64,000 nucleotides of DNA from Paenibacillus_E qinlingensis_A (GCF_031455095.1 NZ_JAVDSB010000009.1:212739-276738); one strand, 5' to 3'; shown: positions 1 through 9,104, counted from the stretch's first letter. Program-made: numbers and translations. The notes: a model not told the origin generated them from the sequence alone.

Positions 1-528
1 AGCAAAGATCATATCATCGGGTTCGTAAATACGAAGCAAGTCTTCTTAAGTTATTTTTCCAATCCGGATTTTAATTTCAAAGGATTACTTCAACCGATCA
101 TGACGGTTCCGGAAGGAATGCCCGTGAAAGCCCTGCTGAAGAAGATGCAGCGTGAACAAGTACATATTGCGTTGCTCCTCGATGAATACGGCGGGACGTC
201 TGGATTGATTACGATTGAAGATATCTTAGAGGAAATTGTTGGCGAGATTCGGGATGAATTTGATAAAGATGAGCGGAAAGAGATTGATAAGTTAGCCGAA
301 GGGCACTATCTCGTTGATGGCAACGCCTTGATTATCGAGTTAAATGCTAGGTTGGGTATGGACATTCAAGACGAGAACGTGGATTCAATTGGTGGATGGC
401 TGTACAGCACAAATTCAGAGTTACAAATCGGTGAAGAATGGCAGTATCAAGATTTGACTTTCATTGTGCGGGAGCGAGACACGAATCGCATTCGTAAAGT
501 TGAGATTATAAAGAATAGCCTAGTCTAA
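1..528 (+). CDS. CBS-pair / CorC_HlyC membrane protein, C-terminal part
   Basis: The frame is open from base 1, so the gene starts outside the window and 175 residues are visible. The end of a CBS domain is recognisable by LLDEYGGTSGLITIEDILEE, followed by the short acidic linker GEIRDEFD and a C-terminal CorC_HlyC domain of about 80 residues. This is the cytosolic tail of the CNNM/HlyC-CorC family, whose members carry an N-terminal membrane domain and are linked to divalent cation (Mg2+/Co2+) transport; the older label hemolysin is misleading. The membrane part cannot be checked here. A terminator follows directly. Confidence 0.9.
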   Translation, partial: SKDHIIGFVNTKQVFLSYFSNPDFNFKGLLQPIMTVPEGMPVKALLKKMQREQVHIALLLDEYGGTSGLITIEDILEEIVGEIRDEFDKDERKEIDKLAEGHYLVDGNALIIELNARLGMDIQDENVDSIGGWLYSTNSELQIGEEWQYQDLTFIVRERDTNRIRKVEIIKNSLV

Positions 529-535
529 TTCAAAA

Positions 536-577
536 GGCCCAGATCGTAGTTGGTTAACTACAATCTGAGCCTTTTTT
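536..577. terminator. Rho-independent terminator, probably bidirectional
   Basis: A stem of about 16 bp (GGCCCAGAT..GTAGTT pairing with AACTAC..ATCTGAGCC) with a GGTT loop is followed by a T-run at 572-577. It lies between the converging CorC-type and M29 aminopeptidase genes. Confidence 0.85.
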
Positions 578-580
578 GTA

Positions 581-1813
581 TTAGAATGCCCAGCTTCCCT
601 TGCGGAAGATGGGTTCGATGGTTCCGTCTGCGTGTTCGCCGTCAATATCCATATCGGCGGAGCCGATCATGAAGTCAACATGAATGAGGCTGTCATTCAA
701 TCCAGCTTGCAGCTGCTCTTCTTTGGTCATCTTCGTGCCGCCTTCGATACACGTAGGGAAGGCTCTGCCAAGGGCCAAATGGTTTGACGCATTTTCATCA
801 TAGAGCGTATTGAAAAAGATTAAATTAGTGTTTGAAATGGGGGACACATGAGGAACTAGCGCGATTTCGCCGAGAAAGTGCGCGCCTTCATCCATTTCGA
901 TCATCGCTTGCAGCGATTCAAAACCTTGCTCCGCGGTGTAGTGTGTGACGCGGCCTTGCTCGAAGGTGATCGAGAAGTTATCGATCAAACTTCCTTGATA
1001 GCTCAGCGGCTTAGAGCTGCGAACGGTTCCGTTCGTGCCTAAACGATTAGGAGAAATGAACACTTCCTCTGTCGGGATGTTCGGGTTGAACTCGAAATCG
1101 CCGGTTTCGTTCGTCGCAGATCCCCCTCGCCAAATGTGCTGTGGTGGAAGTTCAACCGTCAGCTCTGTGCCTGGGGCACGGTAATGAATTTTATGGAACT
1201 GCTTCTCATTCAATTGTTCCCGTTTGCTTCGAAGTGTCGCATTGTGATCTCGCCACGTTTGAACGGGATCTGCTTGATCCACGCGAGTAGCTTCAAAGAT
1301 CGCATCCCATAAAGCACTCACAGCTGCTTGATCTTCTAGATCAGGGAATACTTTCTGTGCCCAGGCTAGAGAAGGGGCTGCGATGATGGACCATGTCATC
1401 TTATAAGAGGACATGTATTCACGCCATTTGACTAGCTTAGGACCTGCGGCTTTGGCATTCGCAGCAATGCGAGAGGGTTCGACATCCTTAAGCAGCTCAG
1501 GATTATCGGCATCGATCCATAAGTAAGCGCCATTGTTCTCCGCCAATTCGGTTAGGGCTTGCGCGCGCCATGTTGGATACTCGTTGAAGGAGTCCTCCGG
1601 TGCATGGGTATAGCGAATTTGAGTGCAGATTTCATCCTGCCATTCAATATGTACATGCTTAGCACCGGCTTCATAAGCTTTTCGGGAAATGAGTCGTACG
1701 AACTCAGGGTGCTGAATCGGTGCGTTAATCCAAAGCGATTGACCGGATTGAATGTTGAGAGCAACGCTAACTGTTAGCTCCGCATATTTCTCGAGATTTT
1801 GTTCGAAATTCAT
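581..1813 (-). CDS. M29-family aminopeptidase (AmpS-like)
   Basis: A 410-residue cytosolic metallo-aminopeptidase that removes N-terminal residues from peptides, of the thermophilic aminopeptidase (M29) family, which uses two metal ions. The expected landmarks are present: GEIALVP (metal-binding Glu), NHLALG (His) and the late HVDFMIGS, whose HxD supplies two ligands. Length is normal for the family (about 410). The reading frame opens at an ATG at 1822 that sits directly against AAGGAGG; the ATG at 1813 has 9 bases of spacing and gives MNFEQNLEKYAEL, a typical family start, so 1813 is preferred. It is a single gene converging on the preceding one. Confidence 0.92.
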   Translation of the reverse strand: MNFEQNLEKYAELTVSVALNIQSGQSLWINAPIQHPEFVRLISRKAYEAGAKHVHIEWQDEICTQIRYTHAPEDSFNEYPTWRAQALTELAENNGAYLWIDADNPELLKDVEPSRIAANAKAAGPKLVKWREYMSSYKMTWSIIAAPSLAWAQKVFPDLEDQAAVSALWDAIFEATRVDQADPVQTWRDHNATLRSKREQLNEKQFHKIHYRAPGTELTVELPPQHIWRGGSATNETGDFEFNPNIPTEEVFISPNRLGTNGTVRSSKPLSYQGSLIDNFSITFEQGRVTHYTAEQGFESLQAMIEMDEGAHFLGEIALVPHVSPISNTNLIFFNTLYDENASNHLALGRAFPTCIEGGTKMTKEEQLQAGLNDSLIHVDFMIGSADMDIDGEHADGTIEPIFRKGSWAF

Positions 1814-1972
1814 TCGAGTCATCCTCCTTTTTCTCTGTCTTGCTTGAAGTTTATCGCTCTACTCGTCGACTGTCAAATAAATTTTACCGTTTGGGTGAGG
1901 ACATATTCGAGGTTGTTATTGAATGGAATTTTTACAATTGTTTACACTAGGTGCAGGAGGTGAATTGCGTTC

Positions 1973-2905
1973 ATGCGCTATGAATGGCTATTGGGCCTGC
2001 TGCTGCTTGCCCAGCCCAAAGAAATGACATTTCAACTATCGGAGAATTCAGACGGTGGACGGATGGCCCAGATCCAGAGAGAGCCTTATACCCTGCATCT
2101 TCTCGATGTGCCTATGGTTAATACGCAAAAATTAGACCGTCTTGCGGAGCAGATTGATAAATCGATTTATCGCAAGCCCATTAATGCCACCATTAATGAT
2201 GGTGGGGGCATTGTGAAAGAAGTCGCGGGCGTAAGACTGAATCGTCGTGCTTTTCTCAATCAGTTTTATGAGCAATTCTATGCAGAAGGGCCGATGAAGG
2301 TGGAGCTGCCGCTTCAAACGATGTATCCCAAAGTAGATAGTGAATTGCTTGCCAGCATTCGCGTCCGTCCAATCGGCTATTATGTTACCTATTTTAATTC
2401 ACGGAATACGCATCGTGTAACGAATCTCAAACTAGCCTCGCAAGCCATTAACAATTACGTCGTGCAGCCGAATGAGACGTTCTCTTTTAATCGTGTAGTC
2501 GGTGTTCGAACACCTAACAGGGGCTATATGCCGGCCAAGGTGATTGTTAGAGGGGAATTCTCAGAGGGGATTGGCGGAGGCATCTGTCAAATCTCGTCCA
2601 CCCTGTTTAATGCCGTAGACCGTGCTGGCCTTACCATTATTGAAAGGTATTCACACAGCCGATCTGTACCTTATGTGCCACATGGAAGAGATGCGACAGT
2701 CAATTGGGGCGGGCCTGATTTTAGTTTTCGAAATGATTATAATCAGCCTATCCTCATCCGAGCGCATACGCTGCCTGGTCAGGTTCAAATCAGTATTACC
2801 TCTTCTGAGCTAATAAATTTTAAGGCACGCCATGTGCCAGGTGCAACGGAAGCGATCCCAGAGGAAATTGAAACGAATTCGAATGTAGGCACACTGCTCC
2901 CATAA
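1973..2905 (+). CDS. VanW-like protein
   Basis: A 310-residue protein with an N-terminal hydrophobic stretch and a C-terminal VanW domain (about residues 145-270). Recognisable segments are NYVVQPNETFSFNRVVG and GGGICQISSTLFNA, the conserved core around the single Cys. VanW-type proteins are common in Firmicutes envelopes and their biochemical role is not settled; here there is no van cluster, so vancomycin resistance should not be inferred. The start has AGGAGGTG at 1955-1962, 10 bases before ATG. It stands alone between the aminopeptidase and uxaC. Confidence 0.85.
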   Translation: MRYEWLLGLLLLAQPKEMTFQLSENSDGGRMAQIQREPYTLHLLDVPMVNTQKLDRLAEQIDKSIYRKPINATINDGGGIVKEVAGVRLNRRAFLNQFYEQFYAEGPMKVELPLQTMYPKVDSELLASIRVRPIGYYVTYFNSRNTHRVTNLKLASQAINNYVVQPNETFSFNRVVGVRTPNRGYMPAKVIVRGEFSEGIGGGICQISSTLFNAVDRAGLTIIERYSHSRSVPYVPHGRDATVNWGGPDFSFRNDYNQPILIRAHTLPGQVQISITSSELINFKARHVPGATEAIPEEIETNSNVGTLLP

Positions 2906-2962
2906 CGCGTGGGGGCTTTTTAGTTGAGGTCAATATATGCATATTTTATGAAATAAAAGCAC

Positions 2963-3000
2963 GAAATCACAAGATTTCTAAGCCATTCTTTTGCTAATAT
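2963..3000 (+). promoter_or_regulatory. uxaC promoter with overlapping inverted repeat
   Basis: An extended -10 element TGCTAATAT (TAATAT at 2995-3000) precedes uxaC. A perfect 6-bp inverted repeat GAAATC-ACAA-GATTTC at 2963-2978 lies where the -35 would be, as expected for a repressor site. No regulator gene is adjacent. The promoter is inferred from motifs only. Confidence 0.5.
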
Positions 3001-3042
3001 AGAGGGCAGATCATTCAGCTTGAGAAGGGTGGAAATCGCTTT

Positions 3043-4443
3043 ATGAAAACGTTTTTAGATGAGAATTTCTTACTTACGAATGAAACCGCAGTACATCTTT
3101 TTCATGAATATGCCAAAGAATTACCGATTATCGATTATCACTGCCATTTAAGTCCTAAGGAAATTTATGAAAATAAACAGTTCAATAACATTACAGAAGC
3201 TTGGTTATATGGCGACCACTACAAATGGCGGATGATGCGTGCCAACGGCATCGAAGAGTCCAAAATTACTGGTGAAGCCAGTGATTATGATCGCTTTGTC
3301 GCTTGGGCTTCCACGTTGCCTATGGCGATAGGTAATCCATTGTACCACTGGTCCCATATGGAGCTTCAAACCTATTTCGGTGTGTACGATCTGATTAATG
3401 AACAGAATGCACCAGTGATTTGGGAAAAAGTGAATGCGAAGCTGGCTGAAGGTGGATCGCGCGCTAGGGACTTGATCACAAACTCCAAAGTAACGGTCAT
3501 TTGTACAACAGATGATCCTGTGGATTCCTTGGAATACCACATCAAAATCAAAGATATCGAAGGCTTCGATACGCAAGTATTGCCTTCCTACCGCCCGGAT
3601 AAGGCGTTAGAAATCAATCGCGCTACATTCCTTCCGTGGATTGCGCAATTGGCAGCAGCGACAGGAACAACGATTCGTACTTATGATGATTTGCTAGCAG
3701 GCTTGGAAAGCCGCGCGGTGTTCTTTGATTCCGTTGGCTGTAAAGTTTCTGACCACGCACTAGACTACGTGCCTTTCGCAGTTGCGACGAAAGAAGAAGT
3801 TGACGCGATCTTCGCTGCTGGACTTGCTGGTCAGCCTGTTAGCTTAGAAGATGAGAAGAAATATAAAGCCTACACGCTATTATTCCTAGGAGGCATCTAC
3901 AAGAAGCTGGATTGGGCGATGCAATACCATATTAATGCTTCTAGAAACAACAATGGACAGGCATTTGCTAAGCTAGGTCCCGATACGGGCTTTGATTCCA
4001 TCGGTGACAGCCCAGTAGCAAGCGCATTGACTGGCTTGTTGTCATCCCTGGCTGTAGCGGATTCGCTGCCTAGAACAATTCTGTACTCCTTGAATGCGCG
4101 GGATAATGAAATTCTCGCTTCCTTGATGGGCAGTTTCCAAGGTGGCGGCATCGCAGGAAAAATCCAATTGGGCGCAGCATGGTGGTTCAATGATACGCGT
4201 GACGGCATGATTTCCCAAATGAAGTCGCTAGGCAACTTCGGTCTGCTTGGTCGCTTCGTAGGTATGTTGACAGACTCGCGCAGCTTTTTGTCCTACACGC
4301 GCCATGATTATTTCCGCCGCATTCTATGTAATATGTTCGGTGAATGGGTCGAAGCTGGCGAGTTCCCGAATGACGAGCAATTGTTGAAGCAATTGGTTCA
4401 AGGTATTTCTTACAACAATGCCAAACAATATTTCGGATTCTAA
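3043..4443 (+). CDS. uxaC: Glucuronate (uronate) isomerase
   Basis: A 466-residue cytosolic enzyme that interconverts D-glucuronate/D-fructuronate and D-galacturonate/D-tagaturonate, the first step of uronate catabolism. It belongs to the amidohydrolase-like TIM barrels; the N-terminal metal motif HCH is in IDYHCHLSPKEI (about residue 33), followed by the family segments EAWLYGDHYKWRMMRANG and LSYTRHDYFRRILCNMFG near the C-terminus. Length matches UxaC (about 470). The later hexuronate genes (uxaB, uxuA, kdgK) are not in the window, so the isomerase is separated from its pathway. A terminator follows at once. Confidence 0.97.
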   Translation: MKTFLDENFLLTNETAVHLFHEYAKELPIIDYHCHLSPKEIYENKQFNNITEAWLYGDHYKWRMMRANGIEESKITGEASDYDRFVAWASTLPMAIGNPLYHWSHMELQTYFGVYDLINEQNAPVIWEKVNAKLAEGGSRARDLITNSKVTVICTTDDPVDSLEYHIKIKDIEGFDTQVLPSYRPDKALEINRATFLPWIAQLAAATGTTIRTYDDLLAGLESRAVFFDSVGCKVSDHALDYVPFAVATKEEVDAIFAAGLAGQPVSLEDEKKYKAYTLLFLGGIYKKLDWAMQYHINASRNNNGQAFAKLGPDTGFDSIGDSPVASALTGLLSSLAVADSLPRTILYSLNARDNEILASLMGSFQGGGIAGKIQLGAAWWFNDTRDGMISQMKSLGNFGLLGRFVGMLTDSRSFLSYTRHDYFRRILCNMFGEWVEAGEFPNDEQLLKQLVQGISYNNAKQYFGF

Positions 4444-4446
4444 ATG

Positions 4447-4488
4447 AAAAACCTTCGTGTGAGCGTGAGCTCGCACGGAGGTTTTTTT
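4447..4488 (+). terminator. Terminator after uxaC
   Basis: Hairpin ACCTTCGTGTGAGC / GCTCGCACGGAGGT with a GTGA loop and a run of seven T, starting a few bases after the uxaC stop. Confidence 0.9.
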
Positions 4489-4529
4489 GTGCATATCCCA
4501 TGAAGCATCTCCATCTCGAAATTGAGCGA

Positions 4530-4715
4530 GAACTGCAAAAATACATCTTTTTAAGGAGATTAGACCGGTTTTCGAGGAATTGCTGTGAAAATACATCCTT
4601 TTTTACCTATACTCCATAAAAAGGAGAAATGCGGTGGAAAAAGATGCATATTCGCATCTTTCCTAATAGACCGCGACTTCTATAGCGGAAAAGGATGCAG
4701 ATTCGCATCTTTTTT
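4530..4715. repeat. Dispersed intergenic repeat motifs (AAAATACATC / GATGC..GCATC)
   Basis: The 320-base gap between uxaC and yicI holds no gene. It contains two copies of AAAATACATCyTTTT and two short hairpins, GATGC-ATATTC-GCATC and GGATGC-AGATTC-GCATC with a T-run. The same AAAATACATCTTTT and ATTCGCATC elements, with AAATTGCTG, recur in the long repeats at 59.85-60.08 and 60.56-60.85 kb, so this is probably a degenerate member of a genome-wide intergenic repeat family. Confidence 0.55.
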
Positions 4716-4811
4716 TCGATTCTAACTTTCAGAGGACGGAGCAGCCGTGTTTCTCATTGCATTTGTCACCGCTGCGGTGGTGTAGGAGGGGACTGGTAAG
4801 CAAACGATGCC

Positions 4812-7148
4812 TTAGCAGGTTGTTATACGAACCGCGGCCCCCGCATCGTCAGCAGTAATTCGCACGCCGAATGCATGTGTAGCAACGGTGCCATTCTCCA
4901 CCACTGGTGTCGAGGAGACGCCTCTAAGCACGATGCTCCATGCATGGTCGCTCAAGGCGGCATCACCAGATGCCTCAACTAGAAGGACATTTCCCCTGCG
5001 CGCAACTGTAAGTATAGACTCAGCCTTCGTCGTCGGATGATACACACGAGAAGTTGCAAGTTGTCCGTCTTCCAACTCAAAAAGGTGGAACTCTCTGTGA
5101 GCTGTATAATCGTAGTCGGGTTTCTCCTCCACTGTTCCAACTGCCAATAGCGTGTTAGCTCTTACCCATAAAGGGATGCTCAGATAATCATGATGCTCCT
5201 TGAACCAACGATTTCCTTCGACACGCTTGCCGGTTAAGAAATGAGTCCATGTGCCGGCTGGCAGATAGTAGCTGACAATACCAGATTCATCGAAGATCGG
5301 CGCAACGAGAAGTGAGTCGCCAATCATATATTGTCGATCCAGATAATCGCAGGTTGGATCATTGGCGAATTCTAGTACCATGGCACGCATCAATGGCAAG
5401 CCAAGCTTGGAGGCATCTACAGCCGTTTGGAAAATATAAGGCATCAATGTACTCTTAAGCTTTGTAAAGAATCGCAATACATCCACAGCTTCGTCATCGT
5501 ACATCCACGGAACTCGGTACGAGCGGCTGCCATGCAGACGGCTGTGGCTGGATAGCAGTCCAAATGCGGCCCAACGTTTGTATAAGTCTGCACTTGAAGT
5601 GCTTTCAAAGCCTCCGATATCATGGCTCCAGAATCCGAAGCCAGAGAGCCCTAGAGACAATCCGCCTCGCAAACTTTCTGCCATTGATTCGTAGGTGGCT
5701 GTACAGTCTCCTCCCCAATGTACGGGGAACTGCTGGCCGCCAGCGGTTGCGGATCGAGCGAACAAAGCAGCTTCTCCCTTGCCAAGCTTTTCTTCCAGCA
5801 CATGGAAGACGACTTCGTTATAGAGCTGCGTGTAGTAGTTATGCATTTTAATAGGATCGGATCCATCGTGATAAACGACATCGGTCGGAATGCGTTCGCC
5901 AAAGTCAGTTTTGAAGGAGTCAACCCCCATATCTACCAGCCTCCGCAGCTTCTCGGCATACCATTCGCACGCGGCAGGATTCGTAAAATCCACGATACCC
6001 ATCCCTGGCTGCCACATATCCCATTGCCATACATCACCGTTAGGTCGCTTCAGGAGATAGCCGGCTTCCATGCCCTCACTAAACATAGGAGAACGCTGTG
6101 CGATATACGGATTAATCCATACGCAAATTTTCAAACCCTTGTTTTTGAGGCGCTGCAGCATCTTCTCAGGTTCGGGAAAAATACGTGTATCCCACTCAAA
6201 ATCACACCAATGGAATTCGCGCATCCAGAAGCAATCAAAGTGGAAGACATGCAGTGGCAATTCCCGCTCAGCCATCCCATCAATGAAGCTAGTAACCGTT
6301 GACTCGTCGTAATTCGTCGTGAAGGAAGTAGTTAACCAGAGTCCGAATGTCCAGGCAGGTGGCAAGGCTGGCTTTCCCGTTAACGTCGTGTAATTACCAA
6401 GGACTTCTTTCAAATTGGCCCCACCAATGAGGAAATAGTCCAAGGACTCCCCTTCCACACTGAATTGCACCTTCGAAACTTTCTCAGAAGCAACCTCAAA
6501 GGAAACGTTCTCAGGATGATTAACGAAAACACCATAACCTTTATTCGTTATATAAAATGGAATATTTTTATAGGACTGCTCAGAGTTGGTCCCGCCATCA
6601 CGGTTCCAAATATCAACGCTCTGTCCGTTTTTGACAAATGAAGTAAATCGCTCGCCAAGCCCGTAAACATACTCACCAACACCAAGATCAAGCTGATCGC
6701 GGACATAGGTGGTGGCGTTTTCTGAGATCACGTAGCCGATGTTCTTGAAGCCGCTGGAAGTGAGTTTGCGCCCCTCATAATCGAATTGTAGATGCCAAGG
6801 CTGGTCTCTACGAATGCTTACGCGCAAGCTGCCGCTAGTCAAGCTGGCTTCCTGCTTATTGGCTTCGATGTGGACGGCGAGCTCAGGATCGGTATTAATT
6901 GCGAAATGGGGTCCTACTTGTTTTTTACCTTTATGATGAAAAATCTGAACGCGAATGACATCCTTAATCGGAGAGGACAATTTAACTTCAATTAATGGGG
7001 TATCTAACTCGCCTGAACGATTGGTAATTGGCTTCGGTGGTCCAAATAGGGTAAGAGAATGATCGGTTGTGTAGGTATCATGTACTTCAACAGGACTAAT
7101 AATCTGGTACTCCTTGCGAGTCATCCATTGACCATCACTAAATTTCAC
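4812..7148 (-). CDS. yicI: Alpha-xylosidase, GH31 (YicI family)
   Basis: A cytosolic retaining glycosidase of about 778 residues that releases alpha-linked xylose, for instance from isoprimeverose derived from xyloglucan. Identity to YicI-type enzymes is strong: VYGLGERFTSFVKNGQ, LWLTTSFTTNYDE, HVFHFDCFWM, the nucleophile segment DSFKTDFGERIPTDV and RGGLSLGLSGFGFWSHDIGG. The frame allows ATG at 7157, but AAGGAG (7163-7158) abuts it; GTG at 7148 has 9 bases of spacing and gives a start equivalent to E. coli YicI (M-K-I-S-D-G), so GTG is chosen. It diverges from an AraC regulator that is its likely activator. Confidence 0.95.
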   Translation of the reverse strand: MKFSDGQWMTRKEYQIISPVEVHDTYTTDHSLTLFGPPKPITNRSGELDTPLIEVKLSSPIKDVIRVQIFHHKGKKQVGPHFAINTDPELAVHIEANKQEASLTSGSLRVSIRRDQPWHLQFDYEGRKLTSSGFKNIGYVISENATTYVRDQLDLGVGEYVYGLGERFTSFVKNGQSVDIWNRDGGTNSEQSYKNIPFYITNKGYGVFVNHPENVSFEVASEKVSKVQFSVEGESLDYFLIGGANLKEVLGNYTTLTGKPALPPAWTFGLWLTTSFTTNYDESTVTSFIDGMAERELPLHVFHFDCFWMREFHWCDFEWDTRIFPEPEKMLQRLKNKGLKICVWINPYIAQRSPMFSEGMEAGYLLKRPNGDVWQWDMWQPGMGIVDFTNPAACEWYAEKLRRLVDMGVDSFKTDFGERIPTDVVYHDGSDPIKMHNYYTQLYNEVVFHVLEEKLGKGEAALFARSATAGGQQFPVHWGGDCTATYESMAESLRGGLSLGLSGFGFWSHDIGGFESTSSADLYKRWAAFGLLSSHSRLHGSRSYRVPWMYDDEAVDVLRFFTKLKSTLMPYIFQTAVDASKLGLPLMRAMVLEFANDPTCDYLDRQYMIGDSLLVAPIFDESGIVSYYLPAGTWTHFLTGKRVEGNRWFKEHHDYLSIPLWVRANTLLAVGTVEEKPDYDYTAHREFHLFELEDGQLATSRVYHPTTKAESILTVARRGNVLLVEASGDAALSDHAWSIVLRGVSSTPVVENGTVATHAFGVRITADDAGAAVRITTC

Positions 7149-7182
7149 TAGTGCCATCTCCTTGTAACCGAAATATATAACG

Positions 7183-7296
7183 ATATTGATACAATGAAAT
7201 CTTCCTTAGCAAAATCATACTGGGAGTATGATATATTTGTCTTGCATAATGTTGATATCGTGATATAACAATTTTGATCAAAGGAGTCATACGGCA
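7183..7296. promoter_or_regulatory. Divergent yicI / araC-type control region
   Basis: Between the two divergent genes lies a perfect palindrome ATCATACT-GGG-AGTATGAT (7214-7232). Further right is a plausible promoter for the regulator gene, TTGCAT (7242-7247), 16 bases, TATAAC (7264-7269), with a second dyad TATCGTGATA across its spacer. The regulator start has AAAGGAG. The placement suits binding by the adjacent AraC protein or a catabolite regulator (inference). Confidence 0.5.
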
Positions 7297-8217
7297 ATGA
7301 ATCTAGAATCCTTGCATGAGGATCGAAATCATGGCGATCTCATGTTTCCGCTGAGTGTGTACCGTGTGGAAAAAGTAAATGATGTTTTCTTCAACTATCA
7401 TTGGCATGAAGAAATTGAATTCATCTATATGACACAAGGAAGTGCATCCTTTCATATCGGCTCCATCAACCTAGAGCTGCTCCAGGGGGAAGGGGTGCTC
7501 ATTCCAAGCGGGCAGCTGCATGCCTGTTATCCTTCAAATGAAGAACCTGCTTATTTTCATGCGATTGTCTTCGATCCTCAGCTTCTCTGCAGCAGCGCTT
7601 ATGATGTGATCCAAAGGAAATACATGCAACCTTGGCTTGAACAACGATTGATTCTGCCGGGCATTTTCCGTTCAAAAGTGAACTGGGAACAAGACGTCCT
7701 TACACTGCTCACGGACATTATCAAGCAATATGAAGAGACGCCGTATGGGTATGAGCTGAAAATAAAAGCGGATTTGCTTGCTATATTTGCCTTATTGCTG
7801 CCACATAGTGAACAGTCCTCGGATTTGCCGCGCAGCTCCATGCAAGCTAGCAAAATTGAGCGTATCAAGCCGGTGCTCCAGCATATGCATGAGCATTACC
7901 GAGAACGTCTTCTCATTCCAGAGCTTGCTTCTATCATTTCAATGAGTGAAGGTCATTTCTGCCGGTTTTTCAAAGCCATCGTCAAAAAGACACCTATCGG
8001 ATATCTCAACTTGTATCGAGTCGAGAAGGCGATGAAGTGTCTAGAAAATCCGAAGATCCTCATTATTGATGTCGCAAGTGAGGTCGGTTTTGAAAGTCCA
8101 AGTTATTTTATCAAAACGTTCAAAGCCCTGAAAAAGATGACACCGACGGCGTACCGTCAATTGATTACAGCCCGAGATGCATCATTTTCCGACATTCCAG
8201 AGGAGTTTGCGAAGTAA
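7297..8217 (+). CDS. AraC-family regulator (cupin + double HTH)
   Basis: A 306-residue transcription factor. Residues about 20-110 form an AraC-type cupin sensing domain (FNYHWHEEIEFIYMTQG, GEGVLIPSGQLHACYPS), and residues about 190-290 the two helix-turn-helix motifs (IPELASIISMSEGHFCRFFK and VASEVGFESPSYFIKTFK). It diverges from the alpha-xylosidase, so it probably activates yicI in response to a xyloside or xylo-oligosaccharide. Its 3' end overlaps the 3' end of the next, convergent AraC gene by 53 bases. Confidence 0.92.
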   Translation: MNLESLHEDRNHGDLMFPLSVYRVEKVNDVFFNYHWHEEIEFIYMTQGSASFHIGSINLELLQGEGVLIPSGQLHACYPSNEEPAYFHAIVFDPQLLCSSAYDVIQRKYMQPWLEQRLILPGIFRSKVNWEQDVLTLLTDIIKQYEETPYGYELKIKADLLAIFALLLPHSEQSSDLPRSSMQASKIERIKPVLQHMHEHYRERLLIPELASIISMSEGHFCRFFKAIVKKTPIGYLNLYRVEKAMKCLENPKILIIDVASEVGFESPSYFIKTFKALKKMTPTAYRQLITARDASFSDIPEEFAK

Positions 8218-8986
8218 CTTGCTTGAATACGCGTCCGAAGTGGGCAACACTATCGAACCCGGACTGTTCGGCAATGTGAATAACCTTTAACTTCGTTTCC
8301 CTTAGCAGCCGCTGCGCTTCTCGTATGCGAATATTGTTCAAGTATTCAACGAAGGAGAATCCCGTTGTTTCCTTGAAGGAACGGCAGAAATAACTGGGAC
8401 TAATATGGAATTTTTTTGAAATCGTCGCTAGACTAAGTCGCTCTTGAAAATGCTCATTAATATGGGAGACAATCTCGAATATTTTAGGATTATGAGCCTG
8501 TGGATGCTCTTCCGTTGGACCTTGCTGATCAATGAGCCGCGCGCAGAAGACGAGCAACTGTGTGAGCAGTGCTTTACTATTCAGTTCCCAACCTTTCTGT
8601 GCTTGCTGCTGCTCGCGCATTAGGCTAAATAGCAGGTTCTCAACAAGTGTTCGATTGGCGCCTGACAGCGAAAAGATAATATGTTTTTGCCGAAAGGGAG
8701 CGAGTGCCGTCTCCTGATAATCAGGATCCTTGGCAGGCACCCAATTGTCGTTAAAGCTCAATAAGATACGTTCATGCGGAAGCGAGTTGGCGTCGATCGT
8801 TTTGTGTAATTTATTTTTATCGATAAATACGAGATCACCCTCTTGCATCAAATAAGAGCGATCCTGAATGAAATAGTAACGCTTACCGCTAAGTAAATAA
8901 TAAATTTCATAATGATCATGAAAATGATTCAATGGCATCGAGTAGGATTGCTCTCTGCGCAGTCTTTCAATCTCGTAAAAAATCAA
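8165..8986 (-). CDS. AraC-family regulator
   Basis: A regulator of about 273 residues with an N-terminal cupin (HFHDHYEIYYLLSGKRYYF) and two C-terminal HTH motifs (LATISKKFHISPSYFCRSFK and IAEQSGFDSVAHFGRVFK). The frame stays open upstream to 9154, but that extension is hydrophobic and unlike the family. TTG at 8986 is preceded by GAGAGGTG with 6 bases of spacing and gives a normal length, so it is taken as the start. It diverges from the Gfo/Idh/MocA gene and probably controls that operon. The end overlaps the preceding AraC gene tail to tail. Confidence 0.88.
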   Translation of the reverse strand: MIFYEIERLRREQSYSMPLNHFHDHYEIYYLLSGKRYYFIQDRSYLMQEGDLVFIDKNKLHKTIDANSLPHERILLSFNDNWVPAKDPDYQETALAPFRQKHIIFSLSGANRTLVENLLFSLMREQQQAQKGWELNSKALLTQLLVFCARLIDQQGPTEEHPQAHNPKIFEIVSHINEHFQERLSLATISKKFHISPSYFCRSFKETTGFSFVEYLNNIRIREAQRLLRETKLKVIHIAEQSGFDSVAHFGRVFKQVTSQTPLECRKMMHLGL

Positions 8987-9075
8987 CGTGGACACCTCTC
9001 TGAATCGGAATCTGCTTTCTATTTTACCACATCCCTTTGAATAGCAATATATGCAAGGAAATGAAGTGATTAAGT

Positions 9076-9104
9076 AATATTTGATTAGAAACACAACAAA
9101 TATT
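9076..9104. promoter_or_regulatory. Inverted repeat in the divergent control region
   Basis: Perfect 8-bp arms AATATTTG (9076-9083) and CAAATATT (9097-9104) separated by 13 bases lie between the divergent AraC gene and the oxidoreductase gene. Spacing of about two helical turns fits a dimeric regulator. No experimental basis. Confidence 0.4.

Noticed and set aside
1931..1946. TTTACA pair before the VanW-like gene as a Pho box
   Set aside because: The spacing is 10 bases rather than 11, there are only two repeats, and they lie against the ribosome-binding site.
1973..2905. Vancomycin resistance function for the VanW-like gene
   Set aside because: VanW domains occur widely without van clusters; no vanH/A/X or VanRS genes are present.
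5718..6302. Long frame antisense to yicI
   Set aside because: It is the complementary-strand shadow of a well-conserved GH31 gene.
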